This document shows, piece after piece, positions 43,154 through 53,544 of a DNA stretch of 64,000 nucleotides. Below the pieces are notes generated by a model. It was not told the origin of the DNA. It did not search any database and was given only the letters and a program-made list of their open reading frames with translations. The stretch spans positions 166,269-230,268 of the forward strand of contig NZ_JALPVJ010000016.1 of assembly GCF_023544445.1 (NCBI RefSeq), in the 5' to 3' direction. A program made the position numbers and the translations under genes. Each line of letters begins with the position of its first letter. Positions within the stretch are counted from its first letter, which is position 1. This stretch comes from Actinoplanes sp. M2I2 (GTDB lineage Bacteria > Actinomycetota > Actinomycetes > Mycobacteriales > Micromonosporaceae).

Positions 43154-43806
43154 CTAACGGTGTGACAGCCGGCGGACGAGGACGTCGCCCGCCATCTGGA
43201 CGAGTTGCACGAAGACGATGAGCGCGACGACGGTGGCGACCATGACCTGCGTGTCGAAGCGCTGGTAGCCGTACCGGATGGCCAGGTCGCCCAAGCCGCC
43301 GCCGCCGACCACGCCGGCCATGGCCGAATAGCCGACCAGCGCGATCACGGTGATGGTCAGGCCGGCGACGAGGCCGGGCCGGGCCTCGCGCAGCAGCACC
43401 TTGCCGACGATCTGGCGGCGGGTGGCCCCCATCGCGGTGGCCGCGGCGACCACGTCGGGCGGCACCTCGCGCAGCGCGGCCTCGACGATGCGGGCGAAGA
43501 ACGGGATGGCGCCGATGGTCAGCGGCACGATCGCGGCGTCGGTGCCGATCGTCGTGCCCACCACGGCCCGGGTGAACGGGATGACGGCGACCAGCAGGAT
43601 GATGAACGGCAGCGAGCGGGCGACGTTGACGACGAAGCCGAGCACCGACGACACCGCGGGCGCGGCCAGCATCCCGCCCGGCGCGGTCAGCACCAGCAGG
43701 ATCCCCAGCAGCAGACCGCCGATCGCGGTGAGCACGGTCGAGACGCCGACCATCCAGGCGGTCTCGCGCAGTCCGACCCCGAGCAGCTCGGAGAGTTCGC
43801 TCCAGG

Positions 43807-43810
<4 letters not shown>
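43154..43810 (-). CDS. metI: Methionine ABC transporter permease
   Basis: 218 residues with five membrane helices and the permease EAA loop (REVPPDVVAAATAMGATRRQIV), as in MetI. Further conserved parts are RSLPFIILLVAVIPFTR and GYSAMAGVVGGGGLGDLA. Two copies form the channel that carries methionine to the cytosol. It overlaps the metN gene by four bases, which couples translation. Confidence 0.95.
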
Positions 43811-44874
<1,064 letters not shown>

Positions 44875-44912
44875 GTAGCACCCTGGTATGCGTGGTTGAC
44901 GACCCGGTAAAA

Positions 44913-44929
44913 CCTATAAATCCCATAGG
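44913..44929. promoter_or_regulatory. Dyad operator candidate before metN
   Basis: CCTATAAATCCCATAGG: arms CCTAT and ATAGG with a 7-base spacer, 38 bases before the metN start. Its place suggests a sulfur-responsive repressor, perhaps of the Rrf2 or TetR type, but the regulator is not in the window. Confidence 0.6.
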
Positions 44930-45132
44930 CTTCGATACATCGATACGGTAGCGTGCGCCGACGGCGTAGGCCAATCGCTGTAACGACCGTCACGGGCAAC
45001 GCCCCTGACCGTCCCCTTATTCCCTACCCCGCCCGCGCGGCGTCGCCCACCGATACCCACAGTGATGCGCACCGCTTCAGCGAGTTACCCACAGGCGCAC
45101 ACCACATGCGCCACCGCTCTGCTCGAAATCGG

Positions 45133-45138
45133 TACGCT
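45133..45138 (+). promoter_or_regulatory. -10 box of the Uma2 gene
   Basis: TACGCT, seven bases before ATG 45146, which lacks a ribosome-binding site. A leaderless message is likely. Confidence 0.45.
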
Positions 45139-45145
45139 CCCCGGC

Positions 45146-45697
45146 ATGAGCGCAGAGGCAGTCGGCCGGCACATGCCCGCCGTCGTGACGCTCGACGACT
45201 TGACCGCGATGATGACCGCGGACGACCACCATCGATACGAATTGAGCCCCGAAGGCGTCCTCACGATCACGCCGCCACCGGGGTATGCACAGGCGATCGT
45301 CGCGACCCGGCTCACCGGTTGGCTGACGGAAATCGTCGCGCTCCCGTGCGTCACGCAGCGGGTCGGCCTGCGCATTCCGGGTCGCGCCGGTGGATTCGGC
45401 GGACGCATCCCCGACCTGGTCGTGTGGCACAAGGAACAGAGTGACGGAGTCTGGCTGCCGGTCGCCGACGTCCTCCTGGTCGTGGAGATCGTTTCCCCGG
45501 GCTCCGAGGGCATCGACACGGTGACCAAGCGAGGCGAGTACGCGGCCGCCGGCATCCCGCAGTACTGGGTGGTCGACCAGGACACCGCGCAGACCGTGAC
45601 GATGCACGTCCTCGCCGACGGGCACTACACCGTCCGGGCCACGATGCCACTCGCCTGGGTCCTCAACACCCGCCCGGCCGAGCACGACCTCAGCTGA
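45146..45697 (+). CDS. Uma2-family putative endonuclease (DUF820)
   Basis: 183 residues of the PD-(D/E)xK-fold Uma2 family, which is very common in actinomycetes and cyanobacteria. Visible are LDDLTAMMTADDHHRYELSP, the metal-binding RIPDLVVWHKE (D of the fold) and LLVVEIVSPGSEGID (ExK-like strand), then KRGEYAAAGIPQYWVVD. Whether these act as nucleases in vivo is not known. The longer ORF from 45062 is unlikely; ATG 45146 has a leaderless-type promoter. It overlaps the convergent NACHT gene by eight bases. Confidence 0.88.
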   Translation: MSAEAVGRHMPAVVTLDDLTAMMTADDHHRYELSPEGVLTITPPPGYAQAIVATRLTGWLTEIVALPCVTQRVGLRIPGRAGGFGGRIPDLVVWHKEQSDGVWLPVADVLLVVEIVSPGSEGIDTVTKRGEYAAAGIPQYWVVDQDTAQTVTMHVLADGHYTVRATMPLAWVLNTRPAEHDLS

Positions 45698-46724
45698 CGG
45701 CGAGCGCCGCCGCGTGGTCGCGCAGCTCGGCGTGGCGGAACTGGTAGAGGCGGCCCTCGCGGCGGAGCAGGCCGGCCGCGTGCAAGGCCGGCAGGAACGG
45801 GCCGGGCCGCGGGCCGACGTCGCCGGCGCGCATCCGGCGGGCCAGGTGGGCCGTGCGGCGGGGCGGCCAGCGGCCGTCGAGCGCGCCCGCGATCTCCAGG
45901 TCGAGCAGCATCTCGCGGGCGGCGGCAGGGCCGGCGTGGGCCACGCAGCCGGTCAGGTCGGAGTGCCAGAGCAGGCCCCGGCGCATCGCCTGCACGGTCA
46001 GCGCCAGGTCGAGGGGGCGGCACAGCAGCACCCCCAGCGGCCCGTACGGATCGTCGCGCAACGCTTTGGCCAGCAGATCGAACCCGGCCGTCGAGCCGGC
46101 GAGGTTGGGCATCTCCAGCCGGCCCATCGCGTCGAGGTGGTCGGCCACGTCGGCCGCGCCCGCCGGGTCGATGCCGATGTGCTGGGCCCCGGCCAGCGGC
46201 AGCGGGTGGCTGAGCCCGGCGTCGCCGGTCAGCAGCATCACCGGGTCGTCCGGGCCGAACAGCAGGTTCACCTCCTCGAGGGCCCAGCGCCGCAGGCGGG
46301 CCGGCATCTCGTCGAGCCCGTCGAGGATGAACAGGTATTCGCCGCTGCCGATCAGGCGGGCCACCCGTCCGCCCGGCCCGGTCGCGGGCACCCGGCGCAG
46401 GTCGGGGTAGGCCAGGGCGAGACGGCGGTTGAGCCAGCCGGACAGATCGTCGGGCGGCCGCCGGGCGCTCAGCGAGAACAGCAACGGCACGACCGGCGCC
46501 GCCCGCTCCCGCAGGCCCCGGGCGGCCAGAGCGGCGAAGGTCGACTTGCCGCTGCCCGGACCGCCGTAGACGACGGCGCGCCACTTGTTCAGCGCCAGCA
46601 GGCTCGCGGCCTTGCTGGCGTACTCCCCGGCCGTCCACAACGCCTCGGCGAAGCACAACTGCTGTTCGAAGGGCTCACCCGGGCGCAGCAACCGCAGCGC
46701 CGGCGGCATGAGGGGTGGACTCAC
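45690..46724 (-). CDS. Stand-alone NACHT-domain NTPase
   Basis: About 344 residues from GTG 46724 (ATG 46709 is an alternative). The NTPase domain begins with VYGGPGSGKST (Walker A) near residue 50, and YLFILDGLDEMPARL is the DGxDE Walker B of NACHT proteins. The C-terminal half resembles a winged-helix/four-helix region (LYQFRHAELRDHAA). No N-terminal effector, transmembrane segment or long sensor repeat is visible, unlike full antiphage NACHT or STAND proteins, so it may be a trimmed signalling ATPase. It is divergent from the SARP regulator gene and shares its promoter region of 88 bases. Confidence 0.8.
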   Translation of the reverse strand: MSPPLMPPALRLLRPGEPFEQQLCFAEALWTAGEYASKAASLLALNKWRAVVYGGPGSGKSTFAALAARGLRERAAPVVPLLFSLSARRPPDDLSGWLNRRLALAYPDLRRVPATGPGGRVARLIGSGEYLFILDGLDEMPARLRRWALEEVNLLFGPDDPVMLLTGDAGLSHPLPLAGAQHIGIDPAGAADVADHLDAMGRLEMPNLAGSTAGFDLLAKALRDDPYGPLGVLLCRPLDLALTVQAMRRGLLWHSDLTGCVAHAGPAAAREMLLDLEIAGALDGRWPPRRTAHLARRMRAGDVGPRPGPFLPALHAAGLLRREGRLYQFRHAELRDHAAALAVS

Positions 46725-46812
46725 GGCGACACGCTCACGTTCGTGGGCCGACCGATGTCCATGTCGGCACCTTGACTGCCGTAACGGGGAATCCGGCGGG
46801 GAACATGGAGGC

Positions 46813-49569
46813 ATGGATTTCCGGTTGCTCGGCCCGGTCGGCCTGTTCGACGGCGACACCCGCATCCATCTGGGGCGTGACGCCGAGCTCCCCAAGGTGC
46901 ACTGTGTCCTCGCGGCGCTGCTGCTGGCCCGGGCCCGGCCGGTCACCGGCGCCTTCCTCGACAACGCGCTCTGGGGCGCCGAGGCGCGCAACCCCGAGAC
47001 CCGGCGGGGCTACATCGGCGACCTTCGCCTCGCCCTGCGGCGGTACGGGTTCACGCTGCCCCGCCAGGGCCACGGCGGCGTCTACCGGCTGGACGTCGAG
47101 CCCGACCGCGTCGACCTGCACCGCTTCCGGACGGCGACCGAGGCCGCCCGGCAGTGCGTCGCGCACGGCGACTGGGCCGCCGCCCGCATCCACCTGGAAG
47201 GCGGACTCGCGCTGTGGCACGGCTCGGCGCTCGAGGGCGTGCCGGGCGACTGGGCCGCCGGGATCCGCCGCCAGCTCGACCGTGAGCGCCGGGAGGCGGC
47301 GATCCGGCTGGCCGAGACCCGGCTGCGCTGCGGCGCGGTCGAGCCGGCCCGTGCGGACGCCGAACGCCTGAGCGCGGAGAACCCGGACGACGAGCGGGTG
47401 GTCCGGCTCGAGATGCAGGCCGCCTATCTCGCCGGTGATTACGGCTCGGCGGTCGAGGCGTACGAACGGCTCGCCCAGCGCACCACGCCGGCGCCCGCCA
47501 CCCGTGCCCTGAACGACCGGATCCGCGTACGGGATCCGCTGCTCGGCACGCCGGGCGGTGACGGCCACGAGACGGCGGTGCCCCGGCAGCTGCCCGCCGT
47601 CACGGCCCACTTCGCCGGGCGTACGCGGGAACTGGCCCGGCTGACCGCCCTGACCGACCCGGCCCGCCCGCGCCCGCCGGTCGTCCTGATCTACGGCACC
47701 GCCGGGGTCGGCAAGACCACCCTGGCGGTGCACTGGGCCCGCTCGCTGACCGCCGACTATCCGCACGGGCAGCTGCACGCCGACCTGCTGGGCCGGCGCC
47801 GCCGCCGGCCCGGCCGCCGCACGCCGGCCGAGGTGCTGCGCGGCTTCCTCGGCGCGCTGGGTGTCCCGCCCGACCGGATGCCCACCGGCCAGAGCGAGCT
47901 GACCGGGCTGTTCCGCAGCCTCGCAGCCGGCCGCCGTCTGCTGATCGTGCTGGAGAACCCGGCCGACGACGAGCAGGTGCGGGCCCTGCTGCCCGGCTCC
48001 GAGTCGTGCCTGACCGTGGTGACCAGCCGGACCCGCCTGAACGGCCTGGCCGTCGCGCCCGGCGGCGCCGCGCTCACGCTCGAGCTGCTGGCCGAGGAAT
48101 CCGCCCGCGAGGTGCTGGCCGCCCGCCTGGGGCACGACCGGCTGGCCGGCGAGCCGCCCGGGGTCGTGGCCGAGCTGATCCGGCTCTGCGCCGGGCTGCC
48201 ACTGGCCCTGGCCATCGTGGCCGCGCGGGCCGCCGAGCGCCCGGAGCTGCCGCTGGCCGAGCTGGTGGGCCAGCTGGGCGAGGAGGGCCGGCGGCTGGAC
48301 GTCATCGCCACCGGCGACGGCCCGACCGACCCGCGCGCGACCTTCGCCTGGTCGTACCACCGGCTGCCCGGCCCGGCGGCGCGGCTGTTCCGCCTGCTGT
48401 CGCGCCATCCGGGCCCGGATTTCACCGCCGCGGCGGCCGCGAGCCTGGCCGGCGAGCCCGATCCGCCGTTGGCCGACCTGGCGGCGGCCCACCTGATCAG
48501 CTCCCCGGCCCCGGGCCGTTTCGCGATGCACGGGCTGCTCCGGGCGTTCGCCGCCGAGGCCGACGCCGCCACCGGCGAGCCCGCCGCCACGGTCCGCCTG
48601 TTCGACCACTACCTGCACACCGCGGCCGGCGCCGACCGGAAGCTCGGCCCGTACTCGCATGTGGCCGACGGCGAACCGCCGGCGCCCGGCGTCGTGGTCA
48701 CGCCGATCGAGGACGAGGCGGCGGCGAGCGCGTGGTTGCGGGCCGAGGCGCTGAACCTGGCCGCGGTGGCCGAGCGCGCGCTCCACGTCGGACTGACCCG
48801 GTACGCGGTGCAGCTGCCGCGGATGTCGGCCAACTACCAGATCCGGCAGGGCCGCTGGCACGAGTATCACGAGGCGCAACTGGTCGCCCTGGCCGGCGCG
48901 CGCCGCCTCGGCGACACCGGCGACGTGGCCGACGCCCTGATCGAGCTGGCCCGCGCGCTGGGCTGGCAGGGCCGCGCCGACCAGGCCCGGCGGCAGGCCG
49001 AGCGGGCCGTTCCGCTGGTCACCGACCCGGGCCGGGTCTATCGCCTCCGGATGCTGCTGGCCTGGCTGCTGGGCATGCTCGACCGCGTGCCCGACGCGCT
49101 GGAGAGCGCCGAGCAGGCCCTGACGGCGGCCCGGGAGTCGGCCGACCCGCGGGCGGTGGCGGTCGCGCTCAACGAGGTCGGCTGGTGGAACGCCGTGCTC
49201 GGCCGGCCCGAGCCCGCGCTGCGCAACTGCGCGCGGGCGCTGGCCGCCTTCGAGTCGCTGGCCGATCGCAGCGGCATCGCGGCCGCCAGCGACAGTCTCG
49301 GCCTGATCCACCATCGGGCGCGCCGTTTCGACGCGGCCCTCGAGCACTACGAGCGGGCCCGGTCGCTGTACGAGGAGCTGCCCGACGTGTACGAGCACGC
49401 CGCCACGCTCGACCGGATGGGTAACACGCTGAGCGCGATGGGGCGCCCGGCCGAGGCCGAGGCCGCCTGGCGCCGGGCGCTCGCCCTCTTCAACGACCTG
49501 CAGCACCCGGCCGGGGCCGCCGTCAGTCAGAAGATCACCGCCGCCGCCCGACTCCAGGAACAGGGCTGA
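46813..49569 (+). CDS. AfsR/SARP-type regulator: OmpR-like HTH, BTAD, NB-ARC, TPR
   Basis: 918 residues; ATG 46813, close behind GGAGG. Residues 1-90 form the OmpR-type DNA-binding domain (LLGPVGLFDGDTRIHLG, ALRRYGFTLP), followed by the bacterial activator domain to about 240. The NB-ARC ATPase has Walker A GTAGVGKTT near 300, while Walker B reads RRLLIVLENPADDE with glutamate in place of the usual aspartate. The C-terminal 350 residues are TPR repeats (ALERYERAR and AEAEAAWRRALALF types). AfsR-like proteins activate secondary-metabolism or stress genes on ATP-dependent assembly. Its target is unknown. Confidence 0.9.
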   Translation: MDFRLLGPVGLFDGDTRIHLGRDAELPKVHCVLAALLLARARPVTGAFLDNALWGAEARNPETRRGYIGDLRLALRRYGFTLPRQGHGGVYRLDVEPDRVDLHRFRTATEAARQCVAHGDWAAARIHLEGGLALWHGSALEGVPGDWAAGIRRQLDRERREAAIRLAETRLRCGAVEPARADAERLSAENPDDERVVRLEMQAAYLAGDYGSAVEAYERLAQRTTPAPATRALNDRIRVRDPLLGTPGGDGHETAVPRQLPAVTAHFAGRTRELARLTALTDPARPRPPVVLIYGTAGVGKTTLAVHWARSLTADYPHGQLHADLLGRRRRRPGRRTPAEVLRGFLGALGVPPDRMPTGQSELTGLFRSLAAGRRLLIVLENPADDEQVRALLPGSESCLTVVTSRTRLNGLAVAPGGAALTLELLAEESAREVLAARLGHDRLAGEPPGVVAELIRLCAGLPLALAIVAARAAERPELPLAELVGQLGEEGRRLDVIATGDGPTDPRATFAWSYHRLPGPAARLFRLLSRHPGPDFTAAAAASLAGEPDPPLADLAAAHLISSPAPGRFAMHGLLRAFAAEADAATGEPAATVRLFDHYLHTAAGADRKLGPYSHVADGEPPAPGVVVTPIEDEAAASAWLRAEALNLAAVAERALHVGLTRYAVQLPRMSANYQIRQGRWHEYHEAQLVALAGARRLGDTGDVADALIELARALGWQGRADQARRQAERAVPLVTDPGRVYRLRMLLAWLLGMLDRVPDALESAEQALTAARESADPRAVAVALNEVGWWNAVLGRPEPALRNCARALAAFESLADRSGIAAASDSLGLIHHRARRFDAALEHYERARSLYEELPDVYEHAATLDRMGNTLSAMGRPAEAEAAWRRALALFNDLQHPAGAAVSQKITAAARLQEQG

Positions 49570-49579
49570 GCGCGGCCGG

Positions 49580-49615
49580 GCGGACGGGCACGGCAACCGG
49601 ATAACTCCCGTCCGC
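49580..49615 (+). terminator. Terminator after the SARP gene
   Basis: Perfect 9-bp stem GCGGACGGG (49580-49588) with CCCGTCCGC (49607-49615), loop of 18, eleven bases past the stop. Confidence 0.6.
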
Positions 49616-49718
49616 GGAAAGCTCCGATCATTTCCGGGTTCAGTTCGGCCCTGGCACGGCCGACAGTGCTGGCGGACACACCCGACGGGGGTGTGCCATC
49701 CTGCACCGGGGAGCTGCA

Positions 49719-52094
49719 TTGACGACCGACCTGGCCGCCGAGCCCACCTTCGCCGACGCGTTCCGCGCCCTGGTGTCGACCGAGACGATCGGCCTGGTGG
49801 TCGAGGCCGGGAACGGCGCCCTGGTCGCCGTCACGACCGGCTCCCCCGGCGCCTCCGAGTGGGCCGAGCAGCTGGCGGCCGACGCCGGCGTGCTGAGCGC
49901 GCTGCGCCGGGCCGGCGACGACGGCGCCGTCGCCGAGTTCACGGCGACCAGCCTCGAGGGCGCCCCGGCACAGTGGCGGGCCACCGTGCGGCCCCTGCCC
50001 GGCGACCGGCTGATGGTCGCGCTGCGCGACGTCACCGCCGAGCGGCGGGCCTCGGCCGAGGCGATGGGCTGGATGGACGCCATCGGCCGGGCGCAGGCGG
50101 TCATCGAGTTCGACCTGCAGGGCACGATCCTGGCCGCCAACGACAACTTCCTCCAGGCCATGGGCTACCAGGAGCGCGAGGTGATCGGCCAGCACCACCG
50201 CATGTTCGTCGACACCGAGTACGCCGGCTCGGACGAGTACCGCGCGTTCTGGGCCAAGCTCGGCCGGGGCGAGTACGAGGGCGGCGAATACCACCGGCTC
50301 GGCAAGGGCGACCGGGAGGTGTGGATCCAGGCCACCTACAACCCGATCCTCGACCTCGACGGCAAGCCCGTGAAGGTCGTCAAGTACGCCACCGACATCA
50401 CCCAGGCCCGGCTGCGCAACGCCGAGTTCGAGAGCAAGGTGGCCGCGGTCGACCGCTCGCAGGCGGTCATCGAGTTCGACCTGCGCGGCACCGTGCTGTC
50501 GGTCAACGACAACTTCCTCGGCGCCCTGGGCTACGACCGGGACGAGGTCGTCGGCAAGCACCACCGGATGTTCTGCGTGCCCGCCTACGCCGCGAGCGAG
50601 GACTACCGGGAGTTCTGGCGTGAGCTGGCCCGCGGCGAGTTCCACTCGGGCGAGTACAAGCGGCTCGACAAGTCCGGCGCCGAGGTCTGGATCCAGGCCA
50701 CGTACAACCCGATCTTCGGGCTGGACGGCAAGCCGGTCAAGGTCGTCAAGTTCGCCCACGACATCACCCCGGAGAAGCAGCGCAACCTCGAGTTCGAGGG
50801 CAAGCTGGACGCCATCGACCGGTCCCAGGCCGTCGTCGAGTTCACCGTCAAGGGCGAGCTGATCACCGCCAACACGTCCTTCCTCGAGCTCACCGGCTAC
50901 CGCCTCGACCAGGTCCAGGGCAAGCACCACCGGATGTTCTGCGAGCCGGCGTACGCCCAGTCGTCCGAGTACGCGAACTTCTGGGAGCGTCTCGGCGCCG
51001 GTGAGTTCCAGGGCGGCGAGTACAAGCGGGTCGGCGCGCTCGGCCGGGAGGTGTGGATCCAGGCCACGTACAACCCGATCCTGGACGCCGACGGCCGCGT
51101 GGTGAAGATCGTCAAGTTCGCCACCGACATCACCGGCACCAAGCTGCGCGCGGCCGAGTTCGAGTCGAAGGTCAACGCCGTCGACCGCTCCCAGGCCGTC
51201 ATCGAGTTCGACCTCGAGGGCGTCGTGCTGCACGCCAACGAGAACTTCCTGCGGGCCACCGGCTACTCGTTGCGCGAGGTGGTCGGCCAGCACCACAGCA
51301 TGTTCTGCACGCCCGAGTACGTCGTGAGCCCCGAGTACCGCGCGTTCTGGCTCAACCTCAACAAGGGCGAGTTCTCGGCCGGGCGCTACCACCGCCTCGG
51401 CAAGTACAACCGCGACATGTGGATCCAGGCCACCTACAACCCCGTCCTCGACCTCAACGGCCGGCCGTCCAAGGTCATCAAGTACGCCACCGAGATCACC
51501 GCCCAGGTCAGAATGGAGATGCTCGTCCAGGCCAAGACCAGCGAGATGAGCGCGACGGTGTCCGCCCTGGCCGGCGCCACCACCGAGATCGCGCAGACCA
51601 GCGGTCAGGCCCTCGAGCTGGCCCGCCGCACGGCGGGCGACGCCGAGCAGGGCGCGGCCGAGCTGCAGCGCTCGATCGAGGCGATCAAGCTGATCCAGGC
51701 GTCCACCCGCGAGATCGGCGACATCGTCTCGGTGATGGGCGAGATCGCGAGCCAGACCAACCTGCTCGCCTTCAACGCCTCGATCGAGGCCGCCCGCGCC
51801 GGGGAGCACGGCGTCGGCTTCGCCGTCGTGGCCGGCGAGGTGCGCAAGCTGGCCGAGCGCTCGGGCGACGCGGCCCGCCAGATCGCCAAGCTGATCAGCG
51901 AGTCGGCGCTGCGCGTCAACGAGGGCGCCGACGTCTCGGACCGGGCCGGCAGCGCGCTCACCCGCATCCGCGAGAGCGCCCGCCTGACCGACGACGCGAT
52001 CAGCCGGATCGCGTCGTCCACCAGCACCCAGCAGGACGCCTCGCACGAGGTCACCGCCCTGCTCGGTCAGCTCGCGGGCTCCTGCCCGTCATGA
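49719..52094 (+). CDS. Cytosolic chemoreceptor with four tandem PAS domains
   Basis: 791 residues with no membrane segment. TTG 49719 has GGGGAG five bases in front. After a short N-terminal part (1-108), four PAS domains of about 120 residues each follow; each has AVIEF, a GYxxxEVxGxHHRMF-like helix and IQATYNPILDLDGKP, and they share long identity, showing recent duplication. The C-terminal methyl-accepting domain has the signaling hairpin tip EIASQTNLLAFNASIEAARAG. The layout recalls BdlA and aerotaxis receptors, with heme or flavin as possible cofactor. The CheW-like gene overlaps it by four bases, so the two form one signalling unit. Confidence 0.92.
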   Translation: MTTDLAAEPTFADAFRALVSTETIGLVVEAGNGALVAVTTGSPGASEWAEQLAADAGVLSALRRAGDDGAVAEFTATSLEGAPAQWRATVRPLPGDRLMVALRDVTAERRASAEAMGWMDAIGRAQAVIEFDLQGTILAANDNFLQAMGYQEREVIGQHHRMFVDTEYAGSDEYRAFWAKLGRGEYEGGEYHRLGKGDREVWIQATYNPILDLDGKPVKVVKYATDITQARLRNAEFESKVAAVDRSQAVIEFDLRGTVLSVNDNFLGALGYDRDEVVGKHHRMFCVPAYAASEDYREFWRELARGEFHSGEYKRLDKSGAEVWIQATYNPIFGLDGKPVKVVKFAHDITPEKQRNLEFEGKLDAIDRSQAVVEFTVKGELITANTSFLELTGYRLDQVQGKHHRMFCEPAYAQSSEYANFWERLGAGEFQGGEYKRVGALGREVWIQATYNPILDADGRVVKIVKFATDITGTKLRAAEFESKVNAVDRSQAVIEFDLEGVVLHANENFLRATGYSLREVVGQHHSMFCTPEYVVSPEYRAFWLNLNKGEFSAGRYHRLGKYNRDMWIQATYNPVLDLNGRPSKVIKYATEITAQVRMEMLVQAKTSEMSATVSALAGATTEIAQTSGQALELARRTAGDAEQGAAELQRSIEAIKLIQASTREIGDIVSVMGEIASQTNLLAFNASIEAARAGEHGVGFAVVAGEVRKLAERSGDAARQIAKLISESALRVNEGADVSDRAGSALTRIRESARLTDDAISRIASSTSTQQDASHEVTALLGQLAGSCPS

Positions 52095-53527
52095 GCGCCC
52101 GGACCACGTACGGTCTGCTCCGGGTCGGTGACGCCGCCGTCGCGCTGCCGCTGACCGTGCTGCGCGAGGTCATCCCCTGTCCCAAGAAGCTCGCCCCGAT
52201 CCCGGCCCGGGCCCGCGGCCTGCTCGGCGCGGTGAACCTGCGCGACGTGGTGATCCCCGTGCTCGATCTCGCGGTCACGCTCGAGTGGCCCGAGCGGGTC
52301 CGGGAGCACCCGGTCATCGTGATCATCAGCTCGGGCGGCCGGACCCTCGGGGTGGTCGCCGACCGGGTCGACGGCATCACCACGGTGCCCGACGACCAGC
52401 GGCACGACACCCGCGACACCGCCGACGGACTGGTCTTCTCGCACACCTTCGGGCACCCGGAGACCGGCTCGGTGGTCAGCATCCTGGACGCCGGCGCGAT
52501 CCTCGGGCTGCCCGGGGTGCCGGCGGTGCTCGACCCGGCCGACGGCCCGGCGGGAGCCGCTCCGGTCACCGCCTCGGCGGTCCCGGCCGGGCTGCCGATG
52601 CTGCTCGTGCGGTGCGGCGAGTTCCGGCTCGCGGTGCGCCTCACCGACATCCACACGGTGCTGCCCCAGCTCGTGGTGACCGACTCGCCGCTGGCCGGCG
52701 ACCTGTGCCGCGGCGTCACGGCGTACCTGCGGGACTGGGTGCCGGTCGTGGACCTGGCCCACGGGCTCGGGCTGGGCCCGCCGACGGGCGACCAGGGCGC
52801 GCAGGGCCTGCTCTGGAGCTACCCGGACGGGCTGGTCGCGTTGCAGGTCTCCGAGGTCGTCCAGATCGTCACGCTGGACCCGGCCCGGATCCACCCGTTG
52901 CCCGCGCTGGGCGGCCCGAACGCGGGCCGGTTCAGCGGGGCGGTGCTGATCGAAGGCCACGGCCAGCACCTGGTGGTCGACTCGGCGGCGCTGTCGGCCG
53001 ACGAGACGCTGACCGCGCTCGGCCGGCTGACCACGCCGCGCGAGGACGTCGTCGAGCGCGACGATCGGCCCGCCGGAGGCAGCACCACCGGTCTGGGCCG
53101 CTATCTGACCTACCGCGCCGGCGTGGAGGTGGCGACGCCGCTCACCCAGATCGCCGAGATCCTGGCCTACCCGGACGACGTGGCTCCGCTGGCCGGGGCC
53201 GGCGGCGGCCTGCTGGGGCTGTTCACCCACCGCGAGAGCGTGGTCTCGCTGATCAGCCTGAACGAGCTGATCGGCCGTCCACGCGAGATCGACCCGGTGA
53301 CCAGCCGCGTCCTGCTCGTCGAGCAGGGCGGGCACCACATCGGCTACGTGGTCGACGACCTCGGGGCGATCGAGCTCTCGGTCTGGGAGCAGGACGACGA
53401 GGGCGGCGGCACGACCCCGGGCCGGATCGAGGACAGCCGCCTCGTCCAGCTCGGCGCCGATCCGGACGGCCGCCTGGTGCCCCGGGTGGATCTCGCGGGC
53501 TGGGCGGCCGCCCTCGGCGGTGGATGA
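52091..53527 (+). CDS. Triple CheW-domain coupling protein
   Basis: 478 residues made of three CheW-like domains in series (about 5-145, 160-300 and 325-475). Each has the hydrophobic barrel strands; the first shows LREVIPCPKKLAPIPARARG, LLGAVNLRDVVIPVLDL and GVVADRVDGI, while the second and third are more divergent. CheW links receptors to the CheA kinase. Three domains in one chain could cross-link several receptors. It is translationally coupled to the PAS receptor; no cheA, cheY, cheB or cheR gene is in this window. The 3' end meets the transporter gene convergently. Confidence 0.9.
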   Translation: MSARTTYGLLRVGDAAVALPLTVLREVIPCPKKLAPIPARARGLLGAVNLRDVVIPVLDLAVTLEWPERVREHPVIVIISSGGRTLGVVADRVDGITTVPDDQRHDTRDTADGLVFSHTFGHPETGSVVSILDAGAILGLPGVPAVLDPADGPAGAAPVTASAVPAGLPMLLVRCGEFRLAVRLTDIHTVLPQLVVTDSPLAGDLCRGVTAYLRDWVPVVDLAHGLGLGPPTGDQGAQGLLWSYPDGLVALQVSEVVQIVTLDPARIHPLPALGGPNAGRFSGAVLIEGHGQHLVVDSAALSADETLTALGRLTTPREDVVERDDRPAGGSTTGLGRYLTYRAGVEVATPLTQIAEILAYPDDVAPLAGAGGGLLGLFTHRESVVSLISLNELIGRPREIDPVTSRVLLVEQGGHHIGYVVDDLGAIELSVWEQDDEGGGTTPGRIEDSRLVQLGADPDGRLVPRVDLAGWAAALGGG

Positions 53528-53544
53528 GTCGTCCCCGGCGCGGC

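Noticed and set aside
46735..49719. Minus-strand ORF of 994 codons
   Set aside because: Antisense shadow of the SARP regulator gene; rich in Arg, Gly and Gln without a domain.
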